From NCBI GenBank assembly GCA_963575745.1, contig CAUYUJ010017651.1, positions 25,001 through 89,000 on the forward strand: 64,000 nt of DNA. The letters are read 5' to 3'. Below, piece by piece: positions 42,395 to 53,826 of the stretch. The stretch's first letter is position 1. The number at the start of each line of letters is the position of its first letter. Below the pieces are notes generated by a model. The model ran no database searches and was not told the DNA's origin. It saw only the letters and a list, made by a program, of their open reading frames with translations. The stretch is from Prorocentrum cordatum. Lineage: Eukaryota > Sar > Dinophyceae > Prorocentrales > Prorocentraceae. Position numbers and translations under genes: made by a program.

Positions 42395-44160
42395 GCGGGC
42401 CGGCCGTCCCTGTTGTAGCTAATTAGCCTCGCTCGTGCCCAGGACTTTGCTTCTCGCCGCCTGATGGTTGTCTCGCGGCCGCGACCAAAAAGTATCCCCA
42501 CCAGAGGAGTGCTCTTGCGCGCTATTCTGGCTGCGCTTCAGCCTCGATTGGCCAATTCACGCGCACGCAATTCGTTTTTGGTGTTTTTTGGCCCTCGGCT
42601 CAGGCCACCCTGGCAGCCTCTCCAATCACAGCGGTTGCTCACGTTTTGCATTCAATCCACTAGCACCTTGCAGACCCTGGCAGTCGGTCACCCTGGCAGT
42701 CAGCACCTGCAGCTCGTTGCACGGTTGCACCGCCGGGCAGTGTTGCAGCCCCGCCTCCTCTTCGGCGACTGCCTGATCCTGTTCTGAGTGGCGGTGTTAG
42801 GCATGCTTCTGCTTGGTTCATTAGCCTCTCGCGCGGCCCGCTCGGACTTTGACTCGCCGCTGTTGCGCTCTCGCTCGCGGCTGCCGACAAAAAAAATCCC
42901 CACCAGCTCCCTCGGCGCAGCAGCTTCCCCTGGCGGTAGGTTCTGTCGGTGTCTGCGCGCGCGCCGGCAATTAGTTCCGCTCGTAGCCCGAGCTGACTCG
43001 ACTCGCCGGTGGCGTTTTCGCCTGCGGTTGCGACAAAAAAATCCCCATCAGCCTTTTTTTCCAATCTTGCGACCGTTAGTCGCTCTTCGTCCGCCCCTGG
43101 CGCGACTCCCCCTGCGGGCGCCGGCCCTCTCGCCTGCCACCGGCGCCCGTGCGGCCTCCTCGGCCTCCTTTCCCCCCTCCGCCTGCCTCGCCCCCCGCCC
43201 GCCCTCCCCGCGGCCCCTCCGTGGCCGTTCTGGCCTCGTGCCCAATACCGCCCGGCGCACGCCCAGCTGGGGTTTTCGGCGCGCGTCCGGTCTCCCAGTG
43301 CGCCCTTGTCACTGGGCCCCTTTGTGGCCCTTCGCTTCTCGGTGCTGGGCCGCCCCCCTGCGCCTCGCCCTGCGTGGGGCGCTCGGGGCCTCCCTCGGCG
43401 CTCTGCCCCGCTTCTGGCTCGGGGACTCTGGGGCGTCCGGGTCGTCTCACTGCCGCGGCTTGCCACCCAGGGCGCCCTGCCCGGCGGCCCTTGCCCTGCT
43501 CAAGGTGCCGCCCGGCCTCCTTGGCCGCCGGCGCGGACCGTCGCTATCGGTCGTCCGCCTGTCCCCGGCTGCCTCTCTGCCTCTGCTTGCCGGCCCTTCT
43601 TCCAGTGGCCCTCGGCCTCCCTCCCGGGCGCGGGGTCGACGGACCCCTGGTCCTCCCCCTCCGCGCAGGCTCCTCCCTGTCGGTCCTCATGCTGGGCCCC
43701 CTCGCCTTCTTGGTGGCGCGTGCCGCCCGCACCCACCCTGACGGCACCCTCCTCGACACTTGTCCGACGGTGCCTGGCGATCCGGACTCTGCTCCGTTGA
43801 GCGCCCGCATGGCGTTGATCGACACCCACCGAGGCGCGCGACACGGCTGTCACTTGCATCCGCGGTACCATGACCTGGCGCTGGATTCGCTTTGTGTCCT
43901 GCTGGTGGTCCTCCTCGACGTGTACGCGGCGTCGTACAACTCGAATTCCGCCATTTTGGTGTTGCATTTCGCCTGGAAGATCTTCCTGGTCGACAGCGCC
44001 CTTCCCTGAGCGGCAGCGAGGCCCGCCTCCTGTTTGTTCCTCTCCCCGTTTTCATTTCTCTTTTCGCTATTCTTCCTCTCAGTGCGCGTAATTTAGGCCG
44101 TTGCTTGTGTGTTTTGCTCCTGGACGCCGCCCGACTTCTTTCGACGCAGTCGCGATCAGA
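42395..44160. other. GC-rich sequence with TIR-like half copies
   Basis: Words GCGACAAAAAAATCCCCACCAG or close variants occur near 42485, 42890 and 43030, each preceded by TCGCxxxTTGCG-like sequence, so they look like one end of the CCAAGATGG TIR family. Long frames (42788-43741 +, 43149-44009 +, 42660-43466 -) have no motif I recognise. Confidence 0.5.
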
Positions 44161-44725
44161 GAAGTATCCCCACCAGCCCATCCAGAAACGATGCCCATGA
44201 GAGCTAACAGGGGTAGAGAGGAAGAGACATGCATAGTCAAACAGCGAGGGAGGCTTGGGAGGCTCCGTGGCCATCTCGAGCCGTCTTGGAGCGGTCTTGG
44301 GGCCGCTTGGAGCATTTGGGAGCCATCTTAAGCCAGCTTGGGCTATCTGAGCCATCTTGGAGGCCGTCTTGGGCTCTCTGAGGCCGATCGGGGGTCTCTT
44401 GGGTGCCTCTCGGGTGCCTCTTGGAGCCCTCTTGGGGCGCTCTTTGGGCCCTCTTGGGAGCCTCCTGGGAGCCCTGGAGCGCCTCTTGGGGCCATCTTGG
44501 AGGCGGTCGGTCAAAAGAGTGGGGGTACTAGATTTGCGTCGCCCCCTCGGGGGCCACGATCCTCGTGAGGGGTGGCCAAAATGGCCCTCCCAGGGGCCGA
44601 GAAAGGAGCCTCCGATACATCGCGACCAAACCTCAGGGAGGGGAGCCCCTCCCCGAAGGGAAGAGGGGTTGTGGAAGGAGACCCTCCTTAGACCACCTGT
44701 CGCCCAAAAGGCTGGTGGGATTTCC
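44161..44725. mobile_element. CCAAGATGG-type TIR element, copy 2
   Basis: Left end GTATCCCCACCAGCCCATCC, right end AAAGGCTGGTGGGATTT, same asymmetric ends as copy 1. Between them TTGGGGCCATCTTGGAGG arrays (44270-44510), then a GGGGAGCCCCTCCCC block. About 565 bp. Confidence 0.8.
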
Positions 44726-44738
44726 AAGAAGCTCCTGT

Positions 44739-44945
44739 GTCGGGGAGACGTAAGACTCGTGTACAGGGGACTCGGGTTGGCCCAACGGGGCCATCATGAA
44801 AATGACGAGGCCCCACCTGAAACTTGACGCGAGCTCCCGCTGCAAACATCCCACGAAAATCGGACCGTCAGAATCCAGAACGCGCTCGCCAAAAGGCGTC
44901 GGCAAACCCGAGTTCCCACTCACTCGAGTCTTACGTTTCCCCGAC
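44739..44945. mobile_element. 207-bp inverted-repeat element
   Basis: Left GTCGGGGAGACGTAAGACTC and right GAGTCTTACGTTTCCCCGAC are inverted; the match continues inward through GGGACTCGGGTT and its complement. It starts 14 bp after TIR copy 2 ends. Confidence 0.7.
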
Positions 44946-44969
44946 TGCGGCTCGGACGCGTGATGGATT

Positions 44970-45077
44970 GATGGGCCTCTTTTCCACCACCACAAGGGGA
45001 AGGAGGACGAGGAGGAGGAGGAGGAGGCGGACTCCCTCCCCCTCCAACTTATGGTGGTGGTGGAAAACAGGCCCATC
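44970..45077. repeat. Hairpin around a GGA array
   Basis: GATGGGCCTCTTTTCCACCA at 44970 and its reverse complement form (TGGTGGAAAACAGGCCCATC) ending at 45077, with a GGA/GAG array in the loop. Confidence 0.7.
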
Positions 45078-46150
45078 GTGGAGGTATCCGCGGCGCGCGA
45101 GTCCTCGCGCTTGGCAGCAGGCCACACCGGGACGGACCAGTGGGAGCCCACGCCTCTGGACATGTGCGGCCAGCGCCTCGGCGCGGGGGCCGCCGGGCGG
45201 CTCGGGCTGCGCAGAAGTGCTGTGCCGTGCCACCGAGAAGACGAAGGTTGGCGGCGCGCAGGGGGGGAGGGCTTCTTATCGGCTGCGCGCAAGAGTGGCC
45301 CTGGGTGAGGGTGGCCTTTGGTGCGCGGCTTCTTGGGGGTCGCGTGGTGGGCCAAACACCATCGCGCAAGACACTACTACCGCGGCGCGTTCGGCGATCG
45401 GAGGACCCCAGTGGGCCCGCACCCAAAGGTCACTCCAGCGAAGGGTCGCTATTACGCGTAATCGATCTCAGAAGCCCTCCCCCCCCCTCTTCCCCTCGGT
45501 GCGTGGCCGAGAGAAGACGGAAGGGAGGATGCGCACAAGTTCAGATGAGGATCCGTCGGGACTCCTGATGGAGCGATCACCCGTGCGGAGAGGCGTCCGG
45601 GCCCGGCTGAGACTACGTGGAGGAGGCCGTGGCCTCGGAAATGTGAAACGTACTGTGCTGCGCCAGCCGTGCATGCAAAAAAATGCGAGAGGTGGAGGGG
45701 TGGGGGAGGACGGAGGGGTCCTGTCCTGTCCTGCTCGGAGACCTCGTCGTTGGTCGTCGCGTACTTTGGTGTGCACGTCGGCGTGCGTAGTGAATGACGT
45801 CGGGTTGCTGCTTCGTTCGGTGGTCTCGTGTGCCTGCCAGTGCGTTGGTGCAGTCGTCCTCGAATCTGGACCGGTCGAATCAGGAACCTCTTTAAAGCTG
45901 GCCAGACGCGACCGACCGCGACGCAGCCGCATCGACCGGGGACACCCCTGCTCCTCCTTCGACGTTGAGCGGGCAGAAGTTGTACAGCTGTTGCGCTCAT
46001 GTGGCAGTGAGAAAGACATATGCGAATTCACCGACTTAGAAGCAAGGTCCGACGAGTCAAGCAGCAGGCAGGTGAGGAGAAAGCAGGGCAAAGAGTATAG
46101 GAAACAGTTGAGGAGACCGCAAGGGCACTGGGTAGCTCAGCAGGCAGCCA
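45078..46150. other. No gene recognised
   Basis: A 550-codon plus frame (44824-46476) crosses this region and the following microsatellite. No motif was recognised and its tail is a reading of GAT/GAG repeats. Confidence 0.4.
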
Positions 46151-46154
46151 CGTT

Positions 46155-46155
46155 G

Positions 46156-46234
<79 letters not shown>

Positions 46235-46445
46235 GGAGGAGGAGGAGGAGGAGGAGGAGGAGGAGGAGGAGGAGGAGGAGGAGGAGGAGGGGGAGGGGGA
46301 GGAGGAGGAGGAGGAGGAGGAGGAGGAGGAGGAGGAGGAGGAGGAGGAGGAGGAAGAGGAGGAGGTGGAGCGTGCCAAAAGGAGGAGGAGGGAGGAAGAG
46401 GACGAGGAGGAGGAGGAGGAAGAGGACGAGGAGGAAGAGGAGCAT
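46155..46445. repeat. GAT then GAG microsatellite
   Basis: GAT triplets to about 46235, then GAG/GGA triplets. Encodes poly-Met/Asp or poly-Arg/Glu by frame. Confidence 0.95.
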
Positions 46446-46889
46446 AACCACAAGCAAACCCGCAACCATAACATGAGGAAGGACACCGAACGGAAGCTCT
46501 GCTCCTCCTGCCCCCGCCCCTCCGCGCCGTGGCGTGCTCGCGCGCCGCTCGCGCTCCGACGCCCTGCAACGATGACGTCCAAGACGAAGGTAGAATCAAA
46601 GCGCTCCAGAGGGCTCCGAAGCGGACCGCTCCAGGCACCCCCCCAGAGGAGAAGAAAGAGGACAGGAAGAATCGAGGAGGGAGGAGGCCACAGAGCCGCG
46701 AAGATCACCGAATCCAGAGCCCCCCAGATCGGCGGCACTGGCCGGAGGCTATTACAATAAGAGCGCTCCAGAGGGCTCCGAAGAGCGCAGAAGGATTGGG
46801 TCAAGGGCTCTGGTCGCGATTTCTCACAATGCCGACTTTTTCGTGGCGTCGAATCTCGGGGAATGGAAATGAAAGTCTTGACGCTTCGC

Positions 46890-47520
46890 GAATCCCCACC
46901 AACCGATCCCAACCCCCAGACGAGTTGCCTTAATCAGGGAAGTGCAGGAGTCAGCAGTGGAACAACGAGGGGAGCAGCTTTCAAACCGAAGTTCGAGATT
47001 AGCCTGATCAAACCCAGCAGTCAAACATAACTGCCTTCGCGGATCTTTCGAGATGGAAGCGTGGCACCGCTTTGAAAGCCTGTGGGGCTCTCTTGGGGCT
47101 CTCTTCCTTGGGGGCTTGGGGCCATCCTGGGGGCCATCGATCGAAGGGCGGGACATCGATCAAAGAAGGGGCGGGTCCATGATTAGGGCCGCCCCTCTTG
47201 AGTCCCAAAAGCTGTTTCATGGGGCCCTCTTAACACGCTTGGCCCCTCATGGGCGCTCTTGATGCCTTCTTGAAGCCCTCTTGGGCCACATTGGAGCCAT
47301 GCTGAGACCTCAGAAGCCCACCAGAAGCGAAGAAGCGGTAAGGTAAAAGGCATGATTTGTCCTGATGCTTTGGAAGATGGTGGGCTCTCGGGGGCGTCCT
47401 TGGGAGGCTCCGCAGCAAAGTGGGGCCGTCTTGGAGCAGTACTGGGGCCTCTTGGGCAATCTCCTGCCATCGTGAAGGTCACCTGGGGCTCTCTGAGGCC
47501 ACCTTCACGGCAACGCAACC
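46890..47520. repeat. Degenerate CCATCTTGG-type repeat
   Basis: CGCGAATCCCCACCAACCGATCCC at 46889 resembles the TIR end; CTCTTGGGGCTCTCTTCC and GGCCCCTCTTGGGCAATC words follow at 47090-47490. A decayed third member of the CCAAGATGG family. Confidence 0.55.
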
Positions 47521-48785
47521 TGGTGAAGCAAACCTGTATATTCTGAGCTTGTCTCTCGCCGCGCGCAGCTGAAAAACCATGAGGCCGGAGAGGGAGGAGG
47601 GGGGCGAGGAGAAGGAAGAGAGGGACCCTTGCAGATTCTGGCGAACCCTGGATCAGGCCGGAACATTTTTTGTACGCTGGCGCCACCACCCGTGCAAAAC
47701 AGAACAGGTGGCACGGCTCCGCGGCCTGAACGATCTCATGACCTTGGAAAAGTCAAAGGTGCAGCACGCTGCAGTCACTCCCGGCGGCAACGCTCAACGC
47801 TGCCGCGGGTGCCTCGCTGGTGGACAGTTGTAAAGACTATCTGTTTCTGGTGATGTTTTACCAAGTCTGCTTCCGCAGATCACCGCCTGTCTCAAGGTCA
47901 CGGCTGCCGGGGAGGCATGGGGGAGGGCGTCTGGGCCACTGCCATCTGGGGTCGGCGGCGCCAGCCCAGTCATTCCCTGGACTGTGCCTCGGAAGATCGC
48001 GAGGCCACGTCACCAAGCTGTGCGAGACTCCATCTCATCACTGCAACTGCGACTGCGACCTGCTTGAAACGCCGCGAGGGCGCTGCAGGGTGGGGCCGAA
48101 GCAGCCCGAAAACGAATACACACCACTACACCACCATCTATGCGATCCATCCTGCCCTGAGGAATCCATCCCACGACGATGCGAGAATCGAAGAATATCA
48201 TGACAGCTTGTAAGAATCTATCCCACCATGGGCAAGCAAGTCTGCGGCCACGGGTGCGTCGGGCGAGCTCGCATGCTCGGAGCTCTGACGGCGGGCGGCG
48301 CCGAGGACGGCCGCCAACATCACAGCCGTGCCGTGCGCAAGGGCAGCCAAGCGCGCGCGAGGCCCGCGAGGGCCAGGGTCTCCGCGCCCGCATGGGGGCC
48401 TCTCGCGCGCGCCTCGGGGAGGCTCTGCCCCGAGCGTCTCCAGCGGTCTCGGCCTTACCCGCGCCCCCAAGGTCAGTCAGGTCCCGCCCTGACCGAGATT
48501 GTCTCTCTTCTGCGGGGCGGGAATATTTCTAGGTCTGGAGGAAATATTAAAAGTAGTCGAAAAATATTCAAAAATCCGCCGCCGGCCCCCTTGCGGGGCC
48601 ACCAGGCAATAGGCTGAGGGTTTGCTGTTCCCTGCACAAGTTCCAGTTTCCAGTGTCCACTGTTACAGTATTGTTTTATGCTGCTTACTGTTCCTTGTTG
48701 TAGACCGCGCGAGGGGGGAGCCGAAAGCTAGCAAACCTAGCGTCTCCTGAAAGGGTTCTCAGAATTTCTGGGGGAGTAAAAATTA
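47521..48785. other. No gene recognised
   Basis: Short plus-strand frames (47579-47833, 47820-48203, 48228-48617) and minus-strand shadows. A Cys/His-rich run (HHCNCDCDLL) lies near 48035 without a match I can name. Confidence 0.35.
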
Positions 48786-49505
48786 ACACCCCTCACGCAG
48801 ATCGGCGGGGTCAGGGTCCAAAAACACATGGGATGTGCCACATTTCTGAAATTCGGTGGCACCTCTCACGCAGATCGGCGGAGTCAGAGTCAAAAAACCA
48901 ATGGGATTTGCCACATTTCTAAAATTCGGCTGCACCCCTCACGCAGATCGGCGGAGTCAGGGTCGAAAAACCCGTAGGATTTGCAACATCTCTGAAATTC
49001 GGCGGCACCCCTCATTCAGATCGGCGGAGTCAGGGTCGGAAAACCCATGGGAGTTGCCACATTTCTGAAATTCGGCGGCACCCCTCACGCAGATCGGCGG
49101 AGTCAGGGTCGAAAAACCCATGGGAGTTACCACATTTCTGCCCCTCACGCAGATCGGCGGAGTCAGGGTCGGAAAACCCATGGGAGATGCCACATTTCCG
49201 AAATTCGGCGGCACCCCTCACGCAGATCGGCGGAGTCAGGGTCGAAAAACCAATGGGAGTTGCCACATTTCTGAAATTCGGCTGCACCCCTCACGCAGAT
49301 CGGCGGGGTCAGGGACGAAAAACCCATGGGATTTACCACATGTCTTGAATTCGGCGGCACCCCTCACGCAGATCGGCGGGGTCAGGCTCGAAAAACCATG
49401 GGAGTTGCCACATTTCTTAAATTCGGCGGCACCCCTCACGCAGATCGGCGGAGGCAGGGTCGAAAAACCCATGGGAGTTGCCACATGTCCGAAATTATAT
49501 GGGAA
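48786..49505. repeat. ~73-bp tandem repeat, about ten copies
   Basis: Consensus words CACCCCTCACGCAGATCGGC, then GGAGTCAGGGTCGAAAAACC, then CATGGGAGTTGCCACATTTC and TGAAATTCGGCGG. Copies start near 48788, 48862, 48935, 49008, 49080, 49141, 49213, 49287, 49358 and 49431. The copy at 49080 is shortened by loss of its GAAATTCGG segment. Frames here are repeat readings. Confidence 0.95.
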
Positions 49506-49873
49506 ACCTCAGTGCACAGCATACGGGGGCAGGTTCAAAATGCAACACTGAGTTCAACAATATCATCAGAATCTCCATTTCTCTTGCCGATGCTGCTTCA
49601 CGGCGTCGCCGAGGCCTCATGATTTAGCTCTTGCCTAGCCCATTATCCGAGAGATGGAGCCGTCGGCAGGGGGCGAAGCCCTTACGGATAATCAAAATTA
49701 TAATCGTGATAAATTGCATTAAACGCGCAAGCGTAACAGCACATGGGAAAGCATGCTCCGCTGATCACAGCCAGTTCGTCCTCGCCTGTCGCCTCCTCGC
49801 GAGAGTGCGCAGCAGTCTGCGGCATGCTAACCAGCATTCCCCACCACCCATCCACCACCACCCCGCCTCGCCC
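49506..49873. other. No gene recognised
   Basis: Contains a short inverted pair, ATTATCCGAGAG...CTTACGGATAAT (49640-49695). No coding signal; possibly the 3' flank of the retroposed transcript that ends near 49874. Confidence 0.4.
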
Positions 49874-50311
49874 TCACAGCGACAACTTCGTGGACTGCAT
49901 CCATGGCTGGGCGCCGCCCTTAGCCACCACCCTGGCAACAGCCTCGCACAGCGACGGGCCGTCCTGCGCCGACGGCTGCCAGCTCCTCGACGCCGAGCTC
50001 CCGAAGGGGGAGGAGTCGCTGCTTGCCGCTCTGGCCTGCGCGAGCTCGGAGCCCGTGGAGGAGGCGGAGCCCTCCCCGCTCGCACCGCTCGAATCGCGGG
50101 CGCCCGCCGCACGGGACCCCAGCTGAAGCCGCGCGCGCGCTGCCGCGCTGGCCAGGGACTCGACCCTGGCGGCGTCGAGGTCGGGCGGGCGCGGGGCCCT
50201 CCCCGTCGAGGCGACCCGGGGCTGGCCCACGAGCTGGTCCGTGGAGGCGCTGGCCCCGTCGGCGGAGGCGCCGGGGTCGCACTTCGTGGTCAGCAGCTCG
50301 CTGTGCGCCAT
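49874..50311 (-). CDS. Retroposed coding sequence behind DinoSL relic
   Basis: The minus-strand frame is open from the SL relic downward. The first ATG is at 50311 (MAHSELLTTKCDPGASADGA), giving about 145 residues and a 150-base leader after the SL; the frame is also open above that ATG. The product is rich in Ala, Ser, Gly and Arg (AAARARLQLGSRAAGARDSS) and ends MQSTKLSL. I recognise no domain and no membrane segment. Context, a complete trans-spliced leader at the 5' end, argues that it derives from a mature mRNA. Whether it is still expressed is unknown. Confidence 0.5.
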   Translation of the reverse strand: MAHSELLTTKCDPGASADGASASTDQLVGQPRVASTGRAPRPPDLDAARVESLASAAARARLQLGSRAAGARDSSGASGEGSASSTGSELAQARAASSDSSPFGSSASRSWQPSAQDGPSLCEAVARVVAKGGAQPWMQSTKLSL

Positions 50312-50461
50312 GGCGTGCGTGCGCCTCCCTGGGCGGCGGGCGGCGACTGCCAGCTCGGCCCGAGCGGGGACACGCGCCGTGTGGGTCAGCCGCAGTGTCG
50401 CTGCCGATGCCGCAGCGAAAGGAGGGCGGCTGCGCAGCACGAGCGCCCTAGCCAGAGCGGC

Positions 50462-50483
50462 CTTGAGCCAAAATGGCTACGGC
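50462..50483 (-). other. DinoSL spliced-leader relic
   Basis: On the minus strand this reads GCCGTAGCCATTTTGGCTCA then AG, an exact match to the 22-nt dinoflagellate spliced leader (5' D = G). A genomic copy fused to an open frame is the mark of a reverse-transcribed, reintegrated mRNA; the SL RNA gene itself would carry a downstream donor site and intron, which I do not see (AAGG follows, not GT). Confidence 0.9.
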
Positions 50484-50690
50484 GGGGCTCTCTGAGGCCA
50501 TCTTGGAGCCATCTTGGGCCAAAGATTACCCTCTGACACCTCGAGGGGGTGGCCCGTCCAGGCCCATGGGCAGGGGAAGGGGGAAGTTTAAGCCCCTACC
50601 CGATGGGGAAGGAGGGATTGGAAGAGGAAGTGGATCAGACCACTTCCGCCCAGAGGGCTGGGGGGGACTCCAGGACTCCTTTTTGCTCGT
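50484..50690. repeat. CCAAGATGG TIR element, truncated copy
   Basis: GAGGCCATCTTGGAGCCATC at 50496, then AAGCCCCTACCCGATGGGGA and CGCCCAGAGGGCTGGGGGG, corresponding to the right half of copy 2 (44480-44722). It sits directly upstream of the SL relic. Confidence 0.65.
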
Positions 50691-51116
50691 TTGAGACAAC
50701 TCCGAGGATGTCTTCGTCTTCGTGGGAACGATTCATAGTCATCGAGCCGGATCAAGCCGCCCAGGATTTAGCCAGCCTGCAAGGAACTGGGCCAGACCGA
50801 GGAGGAGTAGGCCAGAGCAGGCAAACTCCCAGGAGTTGCAACCGAGCTTCATGCCCGCAACCCCCCTCGCCAACGCCCCTCTGCACCTGGGCGGCAGCCT
50901 GGCACTGCGCAACCTGCTCAGCGTGCTGAACTACGGAGAGAGGGCGGGAGGTTTCTCCAGGGACCATTAGGAGACGTCCGGGATCAGGGTCCGAGACGGC
51001 AGCAAAACTTACCATCGCAGCGGGGGTCGAGCCGACACCTAGCTGGGGCTGGCGCTCCAAGGTCAAGTCTTCCTAAAACCTCCTCCTCCTCCTCCTCCTC
51101 ATCCTCCTCCTCCAGA
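50691..51116. other. No gene recognised; short CTC array
   Basis: Frames 50549-50929 (+) and 50752-51066 (-) without recognised motifs. A CTC array at 51077-51116 borders dispersed repeat copy C. Confidence 0.4.
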
Positions 51117-51781
51117 ACCTTTCCGTATACATCACTCCTCCTTGTCGCACCCCGAGACGTGTCGGTGGGCCGAGCCAGGCCATTCGCCCAAGATTTCCTC
51201 ATCATCTATGGACCTTGAGCTTAAAACTTGCAAAATGTGGTTCTCGTCTTAGCGCCGCGCACATTCGTCTGAACAGTTCGCACGAGCTCGATGCATGAGG
51301 GCGGGCCGTTTTCTAAATGTAACTCTCGCCATAGAGCCGCGCACACTCGTCTTCAGAGTTTGGAAGCGTTTTCACGGATGGAGGGCGGGCCGTTCTCTAG
51401 GTGTGGCTCTCGCCCTAGCGCCGCACGCATTCGTCTTAAGATTTTACAGCGCTTGCAAGAACCCTTCTGGCTGGCGTCCCAAAAACCTATGCTTTGGCAC
51501 AATGTAGGACTGTCAGAGCGCGACGGTAACGTTGATTCGCGGTGTTCGGGTCTCACGAATGATGATCTAGCATGGTTCAGGATCGTCAGGCCGCAACAAT
51601 CACGCTGATTCGCGGCATAGAAGTCCCGAGAATGGCATGATGGCACGGTTCAAAATTTTCAGACGGGTTGTCTTTCAACGGGGCATTCCGTCATTGAAAA
51701 TAAATCCTTGTGGGGACCTGTGAAGAGGAAACTTGTAAGGAGGGTTCATTGCAACATCGTTGATGGGCCTGTTTACACTGG
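51117..51781. repeat. Dispersed 650-bp repeat, copy C
   Basis: Starts near TTGTCGCACCCCGAGACGTG, has ~82-bp sub-repeats (GCGCACATTCGTC at 51257, variants at 51339 and 51421), and ends CATCGTTGATGGGCCTGTTT then ACACTGGTCC at a TCC array. Same order of parts as copies A and B. Confidence 0.85.
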
Positions 51782-52075
51782 TCCTACTCGTCCTTCTCCT
51801 CTTCCTCCTCCTCCTCCTCCTCCTCCTCCTCCTCCTCCTCCTCCTCCTCCTCCTGTTCCTGAAACTTGCGTGCCCTCCTCCTCCTCCTCCTCCTCCTCCT
51901 CCTCCTCCTCCTCCGCCACCTCTTCCAACCTCGCCGCCCTCATGCCTACCCCACTCTATCCTGTTCCTTCTCCTTCTCCTACTCGTCCTGCCCATATGAA
52001 TCCACCCTTTTTCTCCTCCTCCGCCTCCTCCTCCCCCTCGTCCTCCTCGTCCTCCTCCTCCTGAACCTGCGTGCC
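51782..52075. repeat. CTC microsatellite blocks
   Basis: Three CTC/TCC blocks (51782-51853, 51876-51920, 52012-52060) with short unique spacers. Confidence 0.9.
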
Positions 52076-52079
52076 CGCC

Positions 52080-52855
<776 letters not shown>

Positions 52856-53344
52856 TCCTCTTGTTGTCGGCCGCAGGCTGGTCTAGTGCATGACTATGGA
52901 CGCTGGCCTGCCCTAGCCCCCTGGGGCCTCTGGCGGCATCTTGGGGCTGAATGCTGGAAGGACGACCATATGCACGGAATTCCTTTTCCACGATTTCGGC
53001 CCCTCAGGGGCCTCTGGGAAGTGTCTTTTTACAGGCAGCACGTCTGAGCTTCCTGAGCTTGCTTGTTCTTCGCCAGCTCGCGATCATGGAGCAGGCACTC
53101 CAAACTGGGAAAGCACTGCAAAGCATCATGTGCGAGGGCTCGGCCCACCAGCGGTCACGCCCCTGGGGAGGTCCTGCCGAGACCAGAGGCAGCGGCGCCA
53201 CTTGGGGCTTCTTGCGCGCCTTGGAGAGCATCTCGGGCTCCGCCCGACCTCCCTCACGCGTCCCCCAGACCGTTGATCGACGGACTGCTCTGGGAGGCAC
53301 CGCGGGCGGCCCGGAGCCAAGGCGAAAGAGGAAGGTGGCGAGAG

Positions 53345-53360
53345 GAGGTGGCGACGGCGA

Positions 53361-53391
<31 letters not shown>

Positions 53392-53392
53392 C

Positions 53393-53436
<44 letters not shown>

Positions 53437-53449
53437 AACGACAACGATG

Positions 53450-53485
<36 letters not shown>

Positions 53486-53620
53486 GCGGCGACGGCGGCG
53501 GCAGCGGGGGCGACAGACGACAGACGACCGACGACAGACGACCGACGACAGACGGCGGACGGCCGACGACAGTCGACAGACGACCGACGACCGACGACAG
53601 ACGACGGCGGCGGCAAGGAC
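53345..53620. repeat. GAC/GGC array and GACAGACGACCGAC minisatellite
   Basis: GGC and GAC triplets at 53350-53512, then GACAGACGACCGACGACAGA words to about 53610. Confidence 0.9.
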
Positions 53621-53756
53621 GAGGAAACCACGGGCGAGGCCCCGACCGCGAGAGGCGGGAGCCGCTGAGGCCAGCGCCTCACCATCCTTCGGGCGTGCTC
53701 CTGTCGCGCGCGCGAGAAAGGAGGGGAGGAGACTCAGGCTCTCGTAGAGGGGGTCT

Positions 53757-53826
53757 CCTCCTCCTCCTCCTCCTCCTCCTCCTCCTCCTCCTCCTCCTCC
53801 TCCTCCTCCTCCTCCTCCTCCTCTTC
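53757..53826. repeat. CTC microsatellite
   Basis: About 70 bp of CTC triplets within otherwise unassigned sequence (52860-54321 holds no recognised gene). Confidence 0.95.

Noticed and set aside
46126-46150. GGGTAGCTCAGCAGG looks like a tRNA A box
   Set aside because: No B box or cloverleaf follows; the sequence runs straight into a GAT microsatellite.
44824-46476. 550-codon plus-strand frame
   Set aside because: The last third is poly-Met and poly-Arg from GAT/GAG repeats and the first part lacks motifs.
48786-49505. CRISPR-like array
   Set aside because: Units are contiguous tandem copies without unique spacers, in a eukaryotic context.
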